From the NCBI GenBank assembly GCA_903888485.1, contig CAISTS010000040.1:1-64000 (forward strand): a stretch of 64,000 nucleotides of DNA, given 5' to 3'. Position 1 is the stretch's first letter. Each line of letters starts with the position of its first letter. Shown in pieces: positions 6,683 through 16,385 of the stretch. The position numbers and the translations under genes are program-made. Source of the stretch: an uncultured bacterium (lineage in GTDB: Bacteria; Pseudomonadota; Alphaproteobacteria; Rhodospirillales; Rhodospirillaceae). The notes under the pieces were generated by a model. That model was not told where the DNA came from. It did no database searches and saw nothing but the letters and a program-made list of their open reading frames with translations.

Positions 6683-9475
6683 ATGACTATCGCTAAAGCA
6701 ACTAGAGCCGCATTACTTGCGTCTGCGTCGATGCTGACCTTGCACGGGGCATACGCAGCTGAATCGCAGTCGGCTGAGCAGTCGATCGAAGAAATCTTCG
6801 TCTCCGCCACGCGCGTCGAGCGCGAAGGCTTCGAAGCGCCGACGCCCGTGACCGTCATGGCGCGCGAGCAGATCACCGAAGCGGCGACGCCTTACCTCGC
6901 CGACTACCTCTCGACCCTGCCGGCCTTCGGCGCGGCCATGAGCAACCGTAACCCGACGCCGAACCTCTCGGGCGGCAACACCGGCCTTTCGCTGGTCAAC
7001 CTGCGCAACCTCGGTGAAAAGCGCACGCTGGTGCTGTTCAACGGCCAGCGCGTCGTCAGCGCCAACCTCATCAACTCCGGCGTCGACATGAACCTCGTGC
7101 CGACCGCGCTCGTCGAGCGCGTCGACGTGGTGACCGGCGGCGCTTCGGCCGCGTGGGGCTCGGACGCCGTGTCCGGCGTCGTCAACGTCATCATCAACAA
7201 GAAGTTCACCGGCATCGAAGCCAGCGTCGAAGGCAGCATCACGACCTACGGCGACGCCGGCAACTACAAGCTCGATCTCGCCGGCGGCACGGACTTTGCC
7301 GGCGGCAAAGGCCACGTCCTGGGCAGCGCGACCTGGTCCCAAACCCCCGGCTTCGTGTTCACAGGCGACCGTCCCTGGTTCAAATACGTCACCCTGATGA
7401 ATAATCCGGGTGTCACCACGGCGAATCAAACCGCCGCCAACCCCCGCCTGATCGCGCGTTCCGCCTGTATGGGCACCGGTACGCGCTTCGGCGTCATCAC
7501 CTCCGGTCCTCTCAAGGGCACGCAGTTCCTTGGCCCGAATGGCACCCCCGCGCCGTTCGACTTCGGCATTGCCTCCGGCACGATGTCGACCGGTCCGGAC
7601 GCCGAATGCGACATGCAGGACACCGTCAACCTGTCGCAGCCGCTGTGGCGTATGAGCTCCCTCGGCCTGGTCAGCTATGACCTCACCGACGACATCACGG
7701 CGTCGCTCGAGATCGAATACAGCCATGTCGGTGGCCAGAACACCTCGACACCGTACTACCGCCTGAACAACCTGGTGATTCAGCGCGACAACCCCTTCCT
7801 CGATTCCGGGTTCCGCGACCGCATGACCACGCTGGGCCTGACCAGCTTCACCATGGGCACCAGCCAGATGAACATGGGCCTTCCCCAGCTGACGACGTGG
7901 CGCAAGTTGTTCCGCAGCGTCTTCACGGTCGATGGCCGCTTCGGCGACGGTTGGACCTGGAACGCCTACTATCAGCGCGGCCGTTCACAGGCCAAGTCCA
8001 TCGGCACGCTGATCTCGCACATCGCGCGCTACAACGCCGCGGTCGATTCCGTGCGTGCGGCGAACGGTCAGATCCAGTGCCGCGTCAACACCGACGCCAG
8101 CACGACCAACGACATGCCGGGTTGCGTTCCGCTCAATCCCTTTGGCGTGCCGTCCTCGTCGGCGATCAACTACACCAGCGGTCTCGATACCTACCAGTTG
8201 ATGCGCAACTGGCAGAACGTGGCCGCGGCCTCGATCTCGGGCGAGCCCGTCGACACGTGGGCTGGCCCGGTCTCGTTGGCAACGGGCCTCGAATACCGCG
8301 CAGAATCCGCCTTCGGCATTGCCGATTCGGAATCGCTGGTCAATGCGTTCTTCGCCGGTAACCCGAAGGGCTTCAAAGGTAAGTACAACGTGAAGGAAGG
8401 CTTCGCCGAAGTCGTCGTTCCGCTGGCCAAGGATTCGTCCTTCGCGCGGAACCTCGACTTCAACGGCGCCGTCCGTGTCACCGACTACAGCACCAGCGGT
8501 GTCGTTACGACATGGAAGGCCGGTATGACTTGGTCGATCACGAATGAATACCGCCTGCGCGGTACGCGTTCGCGCGACATCCGTGCGCCGAACCTGGACG
8601 AATTGTTCCAGACCGGCTCGGTCCGCATCTCGGTTCTGACGGACCTCTTCGCCACTCCGCCGACGACGGCCACGGGCTTCTTCAACACCACCGGCAACCC
8701 GAAGCTGAGGCCTGAGAAGGCCGATACATGGTCGCTCGGTGGCGTGTGGTCGCCGGACTTCATCCCCGGCTTCCAGGCGTCGATCGACTGGTATTCGATC
8801 AACGTCAAGGACGCGATCTTCAGCACCGGCGCGGTGCAGGTGGTCGAGAACTGCTTCAAGGGCGTGACCATCTTCTGCAAACAGTTGGTCCGTAACTCGG
8901 CGGGCGTTCTAACCCAGGTCGACCTGTTCCCCGAGAACATCGCCTTCGCGAAGACCAGCGGCATCGACTATGAGGCCAGCTACACCTTCGACCTCGGCCC
9001 CGGCCGCATGAATACCCGCTTCCTCGGCACGTACTATCTCGAGCAATCGTCGCTGCAGAACGGCGTCTTCATCGACAACAACGGCGCCATCGGTGGCGAC
9101 ACCGGCGGTCCTTCGGGTTTCCCCAAGGTCCGTGCGACCGCGACGGCGTCCTATGACCTGAACCCGGTCACCGCGACGCTGCAGGCTCGTTTCGTCGGCA
9201 AGGCCGTGCTGAACAACGCCTGGACGGCGGCCGATGTGGACGACAACACAGTTCCTGCGGTCGTCTACCTCGATCTGCGCGGCTCCTACAGCTTCCCGGT
9301 GGGCGGCGTCGATACGCGCCTCTACCTGTCGATCGACAACCTGCTCGACAAGGATCCGCCGACGATCCCGATCACGTCGACCAGCGCTCTGCCCTTCCTG
9401 AACGCCGCCATGAGCCGTTCGATTCACGACTCCCTTGGCCGTACGTTCCGCCTGGGCGTTCGCGCGAAGATCTAA
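6683..9475 (+). CDS. TonB-dependent outer-membrane receptor
   Basis: Protein of 930 residues. Signal peptide about 1-26 (ending AYAAE), then a short linker with IEEIFVSATRVER, which serves as the TonB-box region, and a plug domain (about 45-170) with RVERVDVVTGGASAAWGSDAVSGVVNVIINK. The rest is a beta-barrel rich in alternating aromatic strands, finishing with a terminal aromatic-type strand (TFRLGVRAKI). ATG 6683 is chosen because GGGGGA lies 6 bases upstream; an in-frame TTG at 6671 is less likely. The barrel has large cysteine-containing extracellular loops. It imports a substrate across the outer membrane using TonB-ExbBD energy; the ligand is unknown. Its position after paralog A suggests shared substrate use, but a hairpin lies between them. 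A strong terminator follows. Confidence 0.9.
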   Translation: MTIAKATRAALLASASMLTLHGAYAAESQSAEQSIEEIFVSATRVEREGFEAPTPVTVMAREQITEAATPYLADYLSTLPAFGAAMSNRNPTPNLSGGNTGLSLVNLRNLGEKRTLVLFNGQRVVSANLINSGVDMNLVPTALVERVDVVTGGASAAWGSDAVSGVVNVIINKKFTGIEASVEGSITTYGDAGNYKLDLAGGTDFAGGKGHVLGSATWSQTPGFVFTGDRPWFKYVTLMNNPGVTTANQTAANPRLIARSACMGTGTRFGVITSGPLKGTQFLGPNGTPAPFDFGIASGTMSTGPDAECDMQDTVNLSQPLWRMSSLGLVSYDLTDDITASLEIEYSHVGGQNTSTPYYRLNNLVIQRDNPFLDSGFRDRMTTLGLTSFTMGTSQMNMGLPQLTTWRKLFRSVFTVDGRFGDGWTWNAYYQRGRSQAKSIGTLISHIARYNAAVDSVRAANGQIQCRVNTDASTTNDMPGCVPLNPFGVPSSSAINYTSGLDTYQLMRNWQNVAAASISGEPVDTWAGPVSLATGLEYRAESAFGIADSESLVNAFFAGNPKGFKGKYNVKEGFAEVVVPLAKDSSFARNLDFNGAVRVTDYSTSGVVTTWKAGMTWSITNEYRLRGTRSRDIRAPNLDELFQTGSVRISVLTDLFATPPTTATGFFNTTGNPKLRPEKADTWSLGGVWSPDFIPGFQASIDWYSINVKDAIFSTGAVQVVENCFKGVTIFCKQLVRNSAGVLTQVDLFPENIAFAKTSGIDYEASYTFDLGPGRMNTRFLGTYYLEQSSLQNGVFIDNNGAIGGDTGGPSGFPKVRATATASYDLNPVTATLQARFVGKAVLNNAWTAADVDDNTVPAVVYLDLRGSYSFPVGGVDTRLYLSIDNLLDKDPPTIPITSTSALPFLNAAMSRSIHDSLGRTFRLGVRAKI

Positions 9476-9506
9476 AGCTTAGCTGGAGAGAAAGCCTAAA
9501 ACGGAG

Positions 9507-9538
9507 AGCCCGGTCCCTTTCGAGGGGCCGGGCTTTTT
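9507..9538 (+). terminator. Rho-independent terminator
   Basis: Stem agcccgg-t-ccc with ggg-g-ccgggct (9507-9533), followed by TTTTTG. It ends the TonB receptor transcript and faces the converging protease gene at 9558. Confidence 0.85.
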
Positions 9539-9557
9539 GTTGGCTGTGCGTGAGCGT

Positions 9558-10541
9558 CTATTCCGCGGGCGGCGCGGCTTGGGCGACGGGAACTGGTTCA
9601 CGCGGCTGGCCCGACCAGCGGAAGCCCACTTCCTTCGAGCGGTAGTCCAGGGACACCTGGTCGAAATAGCGCAGCACATCCATGCCCAGGATGAGTGCCG
9701 GTGTGCGCGTCATACCCAGGATCTGGAACGGATGCACGTTGGCGAAGGCGAGGGGGAGGTTGCTAACCTCCATATTCGCGACGCGCAGGCGGTCGACGAC
9801 GGTGAAGTCGACTTGAACCGTATCGCCGGTGACGCCCTCGAGGGTGATGACCTGCCAGCGGCCCGCTTTCGCCTCGCCTTGATTGAACAGCCGGCGCCGC
9901 AAGGCCTCGTTGCCGATGCTGACCTCAAGGCCCGTATCCACCAGCACGTCCACCGAACTGTTGCCGACTGTGGCCTGCGTGATAATCAACTGGCCGAAGC
10001 GCTGGCGCGCGTTGACGATGATGGTCTCGCCGACAAAGTCGTCCTTCCATTCCTTGCTGAGGCGCAAGGAGGGCGTAAGAGTCATGGTGCGCGCGCGGAA
10101 GTCCATCAAGACGCGCCGCGATTCCAGGACGTCGATCCCGAGAATGCCCGCGGCGCCCATATCGGCCCGACTGAGCGACGAGGCTTGGATCGACTTCACC
10201 TTGAGGCTGTTGACCGCAAGCTCCGGAATGATCGCCGTCTCGACGATGTCGGCGCCGGTCATCGTATGCAGCTTGATCTCTCTGCCCTTCTTGAGCGCCA
10301 GCGTACGTGCAAGGTCACGCGAAATCGCCGAGCGCGGCGCGCCCGTGTCGACGATGAAAGGGAAGGGTCCCTTGTCGCCGATGGTGACATCGACGGTCAT
10401 GCGCAGTTGGTTCTGCGCGTCGAAGGTAAAGGTTTCTTCGGGTTGCGTGGCGGCATCGGAAACGAGCGCCGGTTCGTTCGCCCAAACGCCACCTGGGGCC
10501 GCCATCGCGAGCGCCAGTACTGCCGCCGCCACGAAACGCAT
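9558..10541 (-). CDS. Secreted two-lobed retropepsin-like aspartyl protease
   Basis: Protein of 327 residues with a Sec signal peptide (about 1-22). It has two retroviral-type aspartyl protease lobes, each with an active-site DTG: D65-T66-G67 (FIVDTGAPRS) and D202-T203-G204 (VLVDTGLEVS), each followed by the ILGID or ILGMD block typical of the fold (about residues 133 and 286). The family is common in Alphaproteobacteria, where it is annotated as aspartyl protease family protein; targets are unknown and it would act in the periplasm or at the surface. It is monocistronic, about 100 bases from the aldolase gene on the same strand. Confidence 0.85.
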   Translation of the reverse strand: MRFVAAAVLALAMAAPGGVWANEPALVSDAATQPEETFTFDAQNQLRMTVDVTIGDKGPFPFIVDTGAPRSAISRDLARTLALKKGREIKLHTMTGADIVETAIIPELAVNSLKVKSIQASSLSRADMGAAGILGIDVLESRRVLMDFRARTMTLTPSLRLSKEWKDDFVGETIIVNARQRFGQLIITQATVGNSSVDVLVDTGLEVSIGNEALRRRLFNQGEAKAGRWQVITLEGVTGDTVQVDFTVVDRLRVANMEVSNLPLAFANVHPFQILGMTRTPALILGMDVLRYFDQVSLDYRSKEVGFRWSGQPREPVPVAQAAPPAE

Positions 10542-10641
10542 CGCGAGCCCCCTTAAAAGAAGGTCTGCCGACTATAGCGCCGAACCGCCTGAGCCAACAA
10601 GGCGCCGGCCGGCGAATGTCCGGTCAATGGGATGGCGCTGT

Positions 10642-11526
10642 TTACTGGGCGTCACGCAGTTCGAGAATGTAACGGGCCTGTTTCAGGTGAGGCTGGTCGA
10701 TCATCGCGCCGTCGAGCGTCGCCACGCCGTCCGCGGCGGACTTGAACGCGGCAAGCACGCGCTCCGCATAGACGATGTCCTCGGCGGGCGGGCGAAAGCC
10801 TTCATGGATGACGGGCACTTGCGCCGGGTGAATGGCAAGCTTGCCCATCCAGCCCTGGCGGCGGATGTCTTTGCACAGGGCCAGCAATCCGCGCTCGTCC
10901 TTGTAGTCACTGTAGACCGTGTCGATGGCTTCGACACCGGCGGCCTTCGCCGCCAGCAGAGTCAAAGACATGGCCAGCTGATACGTGAAATCGAATTTGC
11001 CGTCCGGTCCCTTGTGACTGCTCGCGCCGACATCCACGGTAAGGTCCCAGACGCCCCAGGTCAGCGCGGCCAGGCGGGGTATATGCGTGCGCTCACGCGC
11101 ATAACTCTCCATGGCGAGTACGCCGCGCGCGCTCTCTCCGGCGATCGGCGCGATCTTGATGCTGCCCGCAGGCACGCCGCTCCGCGCTTCGATAGTGTCC
11201 AGCAGACCGGAACACCGCATGACGTCCGCCGCGCCCGCGCATTTGGGAATCATAATGCCATCCGGTGCACCGGCACCGACCACGGCGATATCTTTCTCGG
11301 CCTCCGGCATCGTAAGCGGATTGATACGCACAAAGACCTTGCTCGGGCGTGAACCGCGTGGCCGCGCCTTGAGGTATTCGAAGGCCATATCGCGGGCGAT
11401 GGCCTTGCGCGGCGGCGCGACCGCATCTTCGAGGTCGAGGATGAGGACGTCGGCCTTCACGTCATCGGACTTCGCCAGCTTCTTGTCGCTGTCTGCGGGG
11501 ACAAACAGCATGGAACGCATCGGCAT
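10642..11526 (-). CDS. HpcH/HpaI aldolase / CitE-like lyase
   Basis: Protein of 294 residues of the CitE-like branch of HpcH/HpaI aldolases, which cleave or form beta-hydroxyacyl-CoA esters such as malyl-CoA or citramalyl-CoA. Family hallmarks: MRSMLFVPADSDKKL at the start, DVLILDLEDAV (metal and substrate site region, about residues 27-37), KVFVRINPL, and GKLAIHPAQVPVI near 230. The start is ATG 11526. A MaoC-type dehydratase is the usual upstream partner of such genes, and a wrecked MaoC gene is indeed found 4 bases upstream, so the operon seems to have lost its first member. Exact substrate not determinable. Confidence 0.85.
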   Translation of the reverse strand: MPMRSMLFVPADSDKKLAKSDDVKADVLILDLEDAVAPPRKAIARDMAFEYLKARPRGSRPSKVFVRINPLTMPEAEKDIAVVGAGAPDGIMIPKCAGAADVMRCSGLLDTIEARSGVPAGSIKIAPIAGESARGVLAMESYARERTHIPRLAALTWGVWDLTVDVGASSHKGPDGKFDFTYQLAMSLTLLAAKAAGVEAIDTVYSDYKDERGLLALCKDIRRQGWMGKLAIHPAQVPVIHEGFRPPAEDIVYAERVLAAFKSAADGVATLDGAMIDQPHLKQARYILELRDAQ

Positions 11527-11530
11527 GGGG

Positions 11531-11807
11531 CTAGTCCTTCTTCTTGCGGTGTATCAGCGCCGAGCGCTTGCACGAGGCGACGAGTTCATTCTTCTGATTG
11601 AAGGTGCGATGGGCGAAGACGACAATCCCTTGCTCGGGACGCGACTTGCCCGGATTTCGTCAGGCAGCTGTTGACGATGTGCGTGGCGAACTCGGTGGTC
11701 TTGCAGTACTCCTCGTCGAGGCGCAAGGCCCCGGGGTTGCGCCGGGCCGTGCGCATGACGCGGCGCGCGATCTCCCCACGGGTAGCGACCAGGACACTTC
11801 TGAACAT
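11531..11807 (-). pseudogene. Fused biotin-carboxylase start and MaoC dehydratase remnants
   Basis: Reading on the minus strand, the first 23 codons (11807-11739) match the start of a biotin carboxylase (MFRSVLVATRGEIARRVMRT). They run directly into an internal MaoC-type dehydratase piece (NPGALRLDEEYCKTTEF, then IVNSCLT). After about base 11655 the frame changes, and the proper C-terminus of a MaoC protein follows (KSRPEQGIVVFAHRTFNQK ending in HRKKKD and TAG at 11531). The middle of MaoC (about 50 residues in relatives) and its N-terminus are missing, as is all of the carboxylase beyond its first residues. The mosaic cannot encode an active enzyme. The close abutment to the CitE-like gene fits an original MaoC-CitE operon. 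Confidence 0.75.
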
Positions 11808-11877
11808 GCGCAAATCTAGCACGGGGCTGGCCCGGCTTGGTATCATGCGCCGCAGGCAAAAACGGGGGAGCATCAGC

Positions 11878-13350
11878 GTGCAGAACTACGACCTTTATAT
11901 CGACGGCGCGTTCGTAAAGGCCGCTGCCGGCCGCACGTTCGAATCCCGTAATCCTTACACCGGCGAGGTTTGGGCCCAGATCGCTCATGCCGACGCCACC
12001 GATGTCGACCGCGCCGTTACCGCCGCCAAGGCGGCTTTTCCCGGCTGGTCGGGCCTGAAACCCCACCTGCGCGCGCGCCAACTTCTAAAATTAGCCGACC
12101 TGGTCGACGAGAAGGCCGAATTCCTGGCCGAAATTGAAGTGCGCGACAACGGCAAGCTTTACGCCGAGATGGTGGCCCAGTGCCGCTACCTCTCGTCCTG
12201 GTATCGCTACTACGCCGGCCTTGCCGACAAGATCGAGGGTACCGTCCCGCCCGTGGATAAGGCGAACATGTTCGCCTTCACCAGAAGCGAGCCTTACGGC
12301 GTGGTCGCGCTCATCACGGCCTGGAATTCGCCGCTCTTGATGTTGGCGTTCAAGCTGGCGCCATCGCTGGCGGCCGGGAACACCGCCGTCGTCAAACCCT
12401 CCGAGTTCACCTCGGCATCGACGCTCGAGTTCATGAAGATTGTTGAGAAGGCCGGTATTCCCAAGGGTGTGGTCAACGTCGTCGCCGGCTTTGGCGCCGA
12501 TGTCGGCAGTGCGCTCGTGGCGCATCCGGATGTGGCCAAGATTTCTTTCACCGGCTCCGACACGTCAGGGCAGAAGGTCTACGAGACCGCAGCCAAAGGC
12601 ATCAAGCGCGTCGCACTGGAGCTCGGCGGTAAGTCGCCAAACATCGTGTTCGAGGATGCGGACATGGAGTCTGCGGTGATGGGCGCCATCTCGGGCATCT
12701 TCGCCGCCACCGGTCAGACCTGCATCGCAGGCTCGCGCCTGCTGCTGCAGCGTTCCATTCACGATAAGTTCGTTGAGAGACTGGTCGAGGTCGCACGCGC
12801 CGCCAAGATCGGCGATCCGATGCATCCCGATACCAATATCTCGCCGGTGGCCAACGAGCCGCAGTACAACAAAATCCTTCAGTACATCGACATCGCCAAG
12901 AAGGAGGGCGCGCGTTGCGTTCTTGGCGGTGGTCCGCACGAGGGCGCGGGGCACAACCGCAGTCTCTTCGTGCAGCCGACGATTTTCACAGGTGTCCGCA
13001 ATGACATGCGCATCGCGCAGGAAGAGGTCTTCGGTCCGGTGCTCGGTGTAATCCCTTTCGATGACGAACAGCACGCACTGACGATTGCCAACGACATCCG
13101 CTTCGGCCTGGCGGCGGGCGTATGGACGCGCGACGTCGGGCGCATGTTCCGCATGTCCGAGAAGCTGCATGTCGGAACCGTGTGGGTGAATACCTACCGC
13201 ACGGTGAGTTTCCACGCGCCCTTCGGCGGCACGAAGCGCAGCGGTGTCGGCCGCGAGAACGGCATCGAAGGCATGAAGGAATTCCTGCAAACCAAGACGG
13301 TCTACATCGCCACGGAGACCGCGCCGGTGAACCCCTTCATCATCCGCTGA
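11878..13350 (+). CDS. Aldehyde dehydrogenase (NAD(P)+-dependent)
   Basis: Protein of 490 residues, the normal length of the ALDH superfamily. Catalytic cysteine C282 in GQTCIAGSR and general-base E248 in LELGGKSPN are present with the canonical 34-residue spacing; SFTGSDTSGQKV provides the cofactor-binding turn and ITAWNSPLL the N-terminal Rossmann signature. It oxidises an aldehyde to the acid in the cytoplasm. The closest family feel is betaine-aldehyde or hydroxymuconic-semialdehyde type, but the substrate cannot be fixed. The start chosen is GTG 11878, 7 bases after GGGGGAG; an in-frame ATG at 11845 would add an unusual basic leader. It is divergent from the broken MaoC remnant. Confidence 0.9.
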   Translation: MQNYDLYIDGAFVKAAAGRTFESRNPYTGEVWAQIAHADATDVDRAVTAAKAAFPGWSGLKPHLRARQLLKLADLVDEKAEFLAEIEVRDNGKLYAEMVAQCRYLSSWYRYYAGLADKIEGTVPPVDKANMFAFTRSEPYGVVALITAWNSPLLMLAFKLAPSLAAGNTAVVKPSEFTSASTLEFMKIVEKAGIPKGVVNVVAGFGADVGSALVAHPDVAKISFTGSDTSGQKVYETAAKGIKRVALELGGKSPNIVFEDADMESAVMGAISGIFAATGQTCIAGSRLLLQRSIHDKFVERLVEVARAAKIGDPMHPDTNISPVANEPQYNKILQYIDIAKKEGARCVLGGGPHEGAGHNRSLFVQPTIFTGVRNDMRIAQEEVFGPVLGVIPFDDEQHALTIANDIRFGLAAGVWTRDVGRMFRMSEKLHVGTVWVNTYRTVSFHAPFGGTKRSGVGRENGIEGMKEFLQTKTVYIATETAPVNPFIIR

Positions 13351-13602
13351 GGCCTCTCGATTCAGCTCCGCAATTAACTGTAAGTAATTGCTGTCCTTTT
13401 TAATTCCGGCCGCGGCAATGGCCGGAAAAGGTTGCGTTTCTACGTACCAATGGTACCGGCCTCGCAACAGTCTTTTTGCTGACCGGGCAGCGCCTTTACT
13501 GAAGGCGCACAAGGTTGTTCGCCTACCCGGGGCAAACGCGCTTTACATCACTTTGACGGTCTCGCAAGCTGTTACAATCGAGACATCCAGAGGAGGGGAC
13601 CC

Positions 13603-15879
13603 ATGCGCAGCCAAGTCATCCGTGCCTTATTTGCGTCGACGTATTTGTGTGCCGCGACTGTTGTGGGTGGTGCGACTTGGGCCGCGGACGCGGCGGGCGT
13701 ACCGACGGTGGCCGATGGCATCGGCGGTGTCGTGACGGGACCGAAAGGACCGGAAGCCGGCGTCTGGGTGATCGCCGAATCCTTCGACCTCGGCAACCGC
13801 TACATCAAGATCGTCGTGACCGACGATCAGGGCCGCTATCTCATCCCCGATCTGCCGAAGGCGAGCTACGATGTGTGGGTGCGTGGCTATGGTCTTGTGG
13901 ATTCTGCGCACCTCAAGGGCACGCCCGGCAAGAATATCAATCACACCGCGGTCGTCGCGCCTGATCTGAAGGCCGCTTCGAAGTATTATCCCGCGAACTA
14001 CTGGTTCGCCCTGATAAACCTCCCGGCCGAAAGCGAGTTCCCGGGTACAGGTCCGAAGGGCAACGGCGTAGCCCCGACCATGAAGACCCAGCAGATGTGG
14101 ATCAGTCAGATGAAGGGCTGCATCGTCTGCCATCAGCAGGGCGACATCGCGACCCGCACGCTGATCGACAACACACCCGAGGGCTGGGCGGACCGTATCA
14201 ACCGCCAGCGTCCCGACGGCGACCACGTGCTCGGCGATCACGGCAAAGATTTCGCCGCCGGCATGAGCAACGCCATGACCCAGTTCGGTCGCAGCCGTGG
14301 CCTGCAGATGTGGGCTGATTGGACCAAGAGCGTCTCGGAAGGCGCCCTGCCGAAGGAAGCGCCGCCGCGGCCCGAGGGTCGGGAGCGCAATCTCGTACTG
14401 ACGATGTGGGACTGGGCCAATGGCCGCTACGTGCATGACAACGTCGTCTCCGACCGCCACGATCCAAAGAAGTTTCCCAACGGCTACATCTATGGTGTGA
14501 TCGGCATGCTCGGCTACATCGAGATGATCGATCCCGTGACCGGCAAACAAAAGGAAGTCGGCTACAAGGTCAATTTGAACAAGAACGTCGAAATCCTGCC
14601 GCCCGATCAGGTTCCCGATGCCTTCCCGCACAATCCCATGCTCGACAGCAAGGGCCGGCTGTGGATGACCGACCTGGGCCGCTTCGGCGCACCGAAGCCC
14701 AACGGCGCCCCGCCGCCCGACAAGATGCCCTACTGCACCGATCCGTCGAACAAGTATGCCAAGTACTGGCCGCAGCCGGGCAAGACCACCAACACGCTGG
14801 TGGTTTACGACGATGCCAATCAGAAGATCGACGGCCTGCCGATGTGCAACGGCATGCACCACCTTCAGTTCAACGTCGATCAAAAGACGCTCTATCTCAG
14901 TGGTGGCGGCAACCAGGTCGTCAGTTGGGCCGATACGGACGTGTTCGACAAAACGCACGATCCGGGCAAGGCGCTCGGCTGGTGCCCGATGGTGCTCGAC
15001 ACCAACTCGGCTCATCCCGAAAAGGCCGCTGCGCGGGACGAAGTTTCGATCACGCCGGACCGCACGCAGTGGAACGACAATGCTGGCACCGGCGGCGGTG
15101 GCGGCGAAGAAGCCGGCGGCGCGGCGGCGGCAAAAGCCATTGATCCCAAGAAGGATACGCGTATCGCCGGGTTCCTCTATGGCGTCGATGCCGACGTCTC
15201 CGACGGCGGCATGTGGTTCGCCAAGACCGGGCCGTTCCCGACGGGCCTGGTCAAGTTCCACACCGGCACCAACCCGCCGGAGACCTGCCACACCGAGTAC
15301 TTCGAGCCGCCGAAGCTTCCCGACGGCAAGAACTACGCGGCCTTCGTCTGCCGCGGCGTGAGCGCAGACTCGAAGGGTGTCGCCTGGGCCGCCTGCGCTA
15401 GCGGGTCCTTCGGTCGCTTCGATCCCAAGGCCTGCAAGACGCGTAGCGGCATTAAAGTCGCCGATGGTCAGCATTGCCCCGAAGGCTGGTCGATTTACAA
15501 GTCGCCGGGCCCCAGCATGGGGTCCGTTGCCGGTATCGGTGTTTCCACCGACATGCACTACCTTGATTGGGTAGATATCCACGACACGCTCGGCCTCGGC
15601 AAGGACACGCCGATCCTCGCGGGCAGCAACTCGGACTCTCTACTCGCTTTCGACGATAGCGCCAAGAAGTTCATCATCATGCGCGTGCCGTATCCAATGT
15701 CGTTCCATACCCGCGGCATGGACGGACGTTTCGATGATCTGTCGAAAGGCTGGAAGGGCAAAGGCATCTACGCGACCTACGCCACCGAGCCGGTCTGGCA
15801 CCAGGAAGGCGGCGAAGACGGTACGTATGGCCCGTCGATCGTGCGCTTCCAGATGCGTCCGAGTCCGCTGACGCCGTAA
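13603..15879 (+). CDS. Haem-motif propeller-like secreted protein, paralog B
   Basis: Protein of 758 residues with the same layout as the copy at 4257: signal peptide (about 1-29), regulatory-like beta-sandwich (GGVVTGPKGPEAGVWVIAES), haem motif CIVCH at 173-177, then the propeller-like region. Strong AGGAGGGG just upstream of the ATG. Distinctive points: the beta-sandwich replaces the usual VTSSKG by VTGPKG, the haem motif is followed by QQGD, and two extra cysteines appear late in the protein (FVCRGVS and WAACASG), which could add a disulfide not found in the other copies. The acidic glycine-rich linker (GGGGGEEAGGAAAAK) is unusually long. It is flanked by its own terminator and has no close operon partner. 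Confidence 0.8.
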   Translation: MRSQVIRALFASTYLCAATVVGGATWAADAAGVPTVADGIGGVVTGPKGPEAGVWVIAESFDLGNRYIKIVVTDDQGRYLIPDLPKASYDVWVRGYGLVDSAHLKGTPGKNINHTAVVAPDLKAASKYYPANYWFALINLPAESEFPGTGPKGNGVAPTMKTQQMWISQMKGCIVCHQQGDIATRTLIDNTPEGWADRINRQRPDGDHVLGDHGKDFAAGMSNAMTQFGRSRGLQMWADWTKSVSEGALPKEAPPRPEGRERNLVLTMWDWANGRYVHDNVVSDRHDPKKFPNGYIYGVIGMLGYIEMIDPVTGKQKEVGYKVNLNKNVEILPPDQVPDAFPHNPMLDSKGRLWMTDLGRFGAPKPNGAPPPDKMPYCTDPSNKYAKYWPQPGKTTNTLVVYDDANQKIDGLPMCNGMHHLQFNVDQKTLYLSGGGNQVVSWADTDVFDKTHDPGKALGWCPMVLDTNSAHPEKAAARDEVSITPDRTQWNDNAGTGGGGGEEAGGAAAAKAIDPKKDTRIAGFLYGVDADVSDGGMWFAKTGPFPTGLVKFHTGTNPPETCHTEYFEPPKLPDGKNYAAFVCRGVSADSKGVAWAACASGSFGRFDPKACKTRSGIKVADGQHCPEGWSIYKSPGPSMGSVAGIGVSTDMHYLDWVDIHDTLGLGKDTPILAGSNSDSLLAFDDSAKKFIIMRVPYPMSFHTRGMDGRFDDLSKGWKGKGIYATYATEPVWHQEGGEDGTYGPSIVRFQMRPSPLTP

Positions 15880-15900
15880 GGCACGGCGCGCGCTTAAGCA

Positions 15901-15938
15901 ACGGGAGGGGACCGCGTCCGCGCCCCCTCCCGTTTCGT
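15901..15938 (+). terminator. Rho-independent terminator
   Basis: Ten-base-pair stem acgggagggg (15901-15910) with cccctcccgt (15924-15933), followed by TTTCGTTTTG. It ends paralog B. Confidence 0.8.
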
Positions 15939-16083
15939 TTTGCGAGGAATTTGAAGCCGTTGCGCACGTGCTAACGCCGCTTCAGTCCATTTTGCGGACT
16001 TCAATTCAGAGATGACTCCCGCCCGCCCGTCCCGGGGCGTAGGATTTCGAGACGGGACGCCCGGAATCGTTTGGGAGGACGAA

Positions 16084-16385
16084 ATGATTCGCGCTGGTGC
16101 CTTTGGTTCTTTCTGCGCCGTGGCCATGGTCATGTCGGCCGCGCCCGCTGCCGCGCTCGAAACCCGCGGCTACGCCATCAGCTATCTCTATGCTGCGAGC
16201 TACGCCGAAGACGGCGATTGCCCGAACGGCTTCAATCCCTCGACGACCGCGGGCTGGATCAATGGCATGCGCGCGCTGGGTCTGCCTGAGGACAAGATCA
16301 CGTCCTACTTCGACGGCGGCACCAACATGAAACAGAGCGAACGCCAGCAGATCGGCAATGAATACATCAGCAACCGCGGCCGCGG
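16084..16385 (+). pseudogene. Truncated N-terminus of a secreted protein
   Basis: ATG 16084 follows GGGAGGA by 6 bases and starts a signal peptide (about residues 1-24, ending AAA-LE). Some 75 residues of mature protein follow (RGYAISYLYAASYAEDGDCPNGFNPS). This opening resembles exported proteins that I associate, from memory, with DUF1592/DUF1552 clusters. At about base 16385 the sequence switches abruptly to the reverse complement of an IclR regulator gene; the open frame continues to 16560 only as an arginine- and proline-rich antisense reading. The functional protein is therefore lost or replaced by a chimera. Confidence 0.6.

Noticed and set aside
13553-13578. TTGACG and TACAAT upstream of paralog B as a sigma-70 promoter
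   Set aside because: The spacer is only 14 bases, too short for a standard promoter; a similar TTGATG/ACAATA arrangement near 57920 has the same fault. Not listed as promoters.
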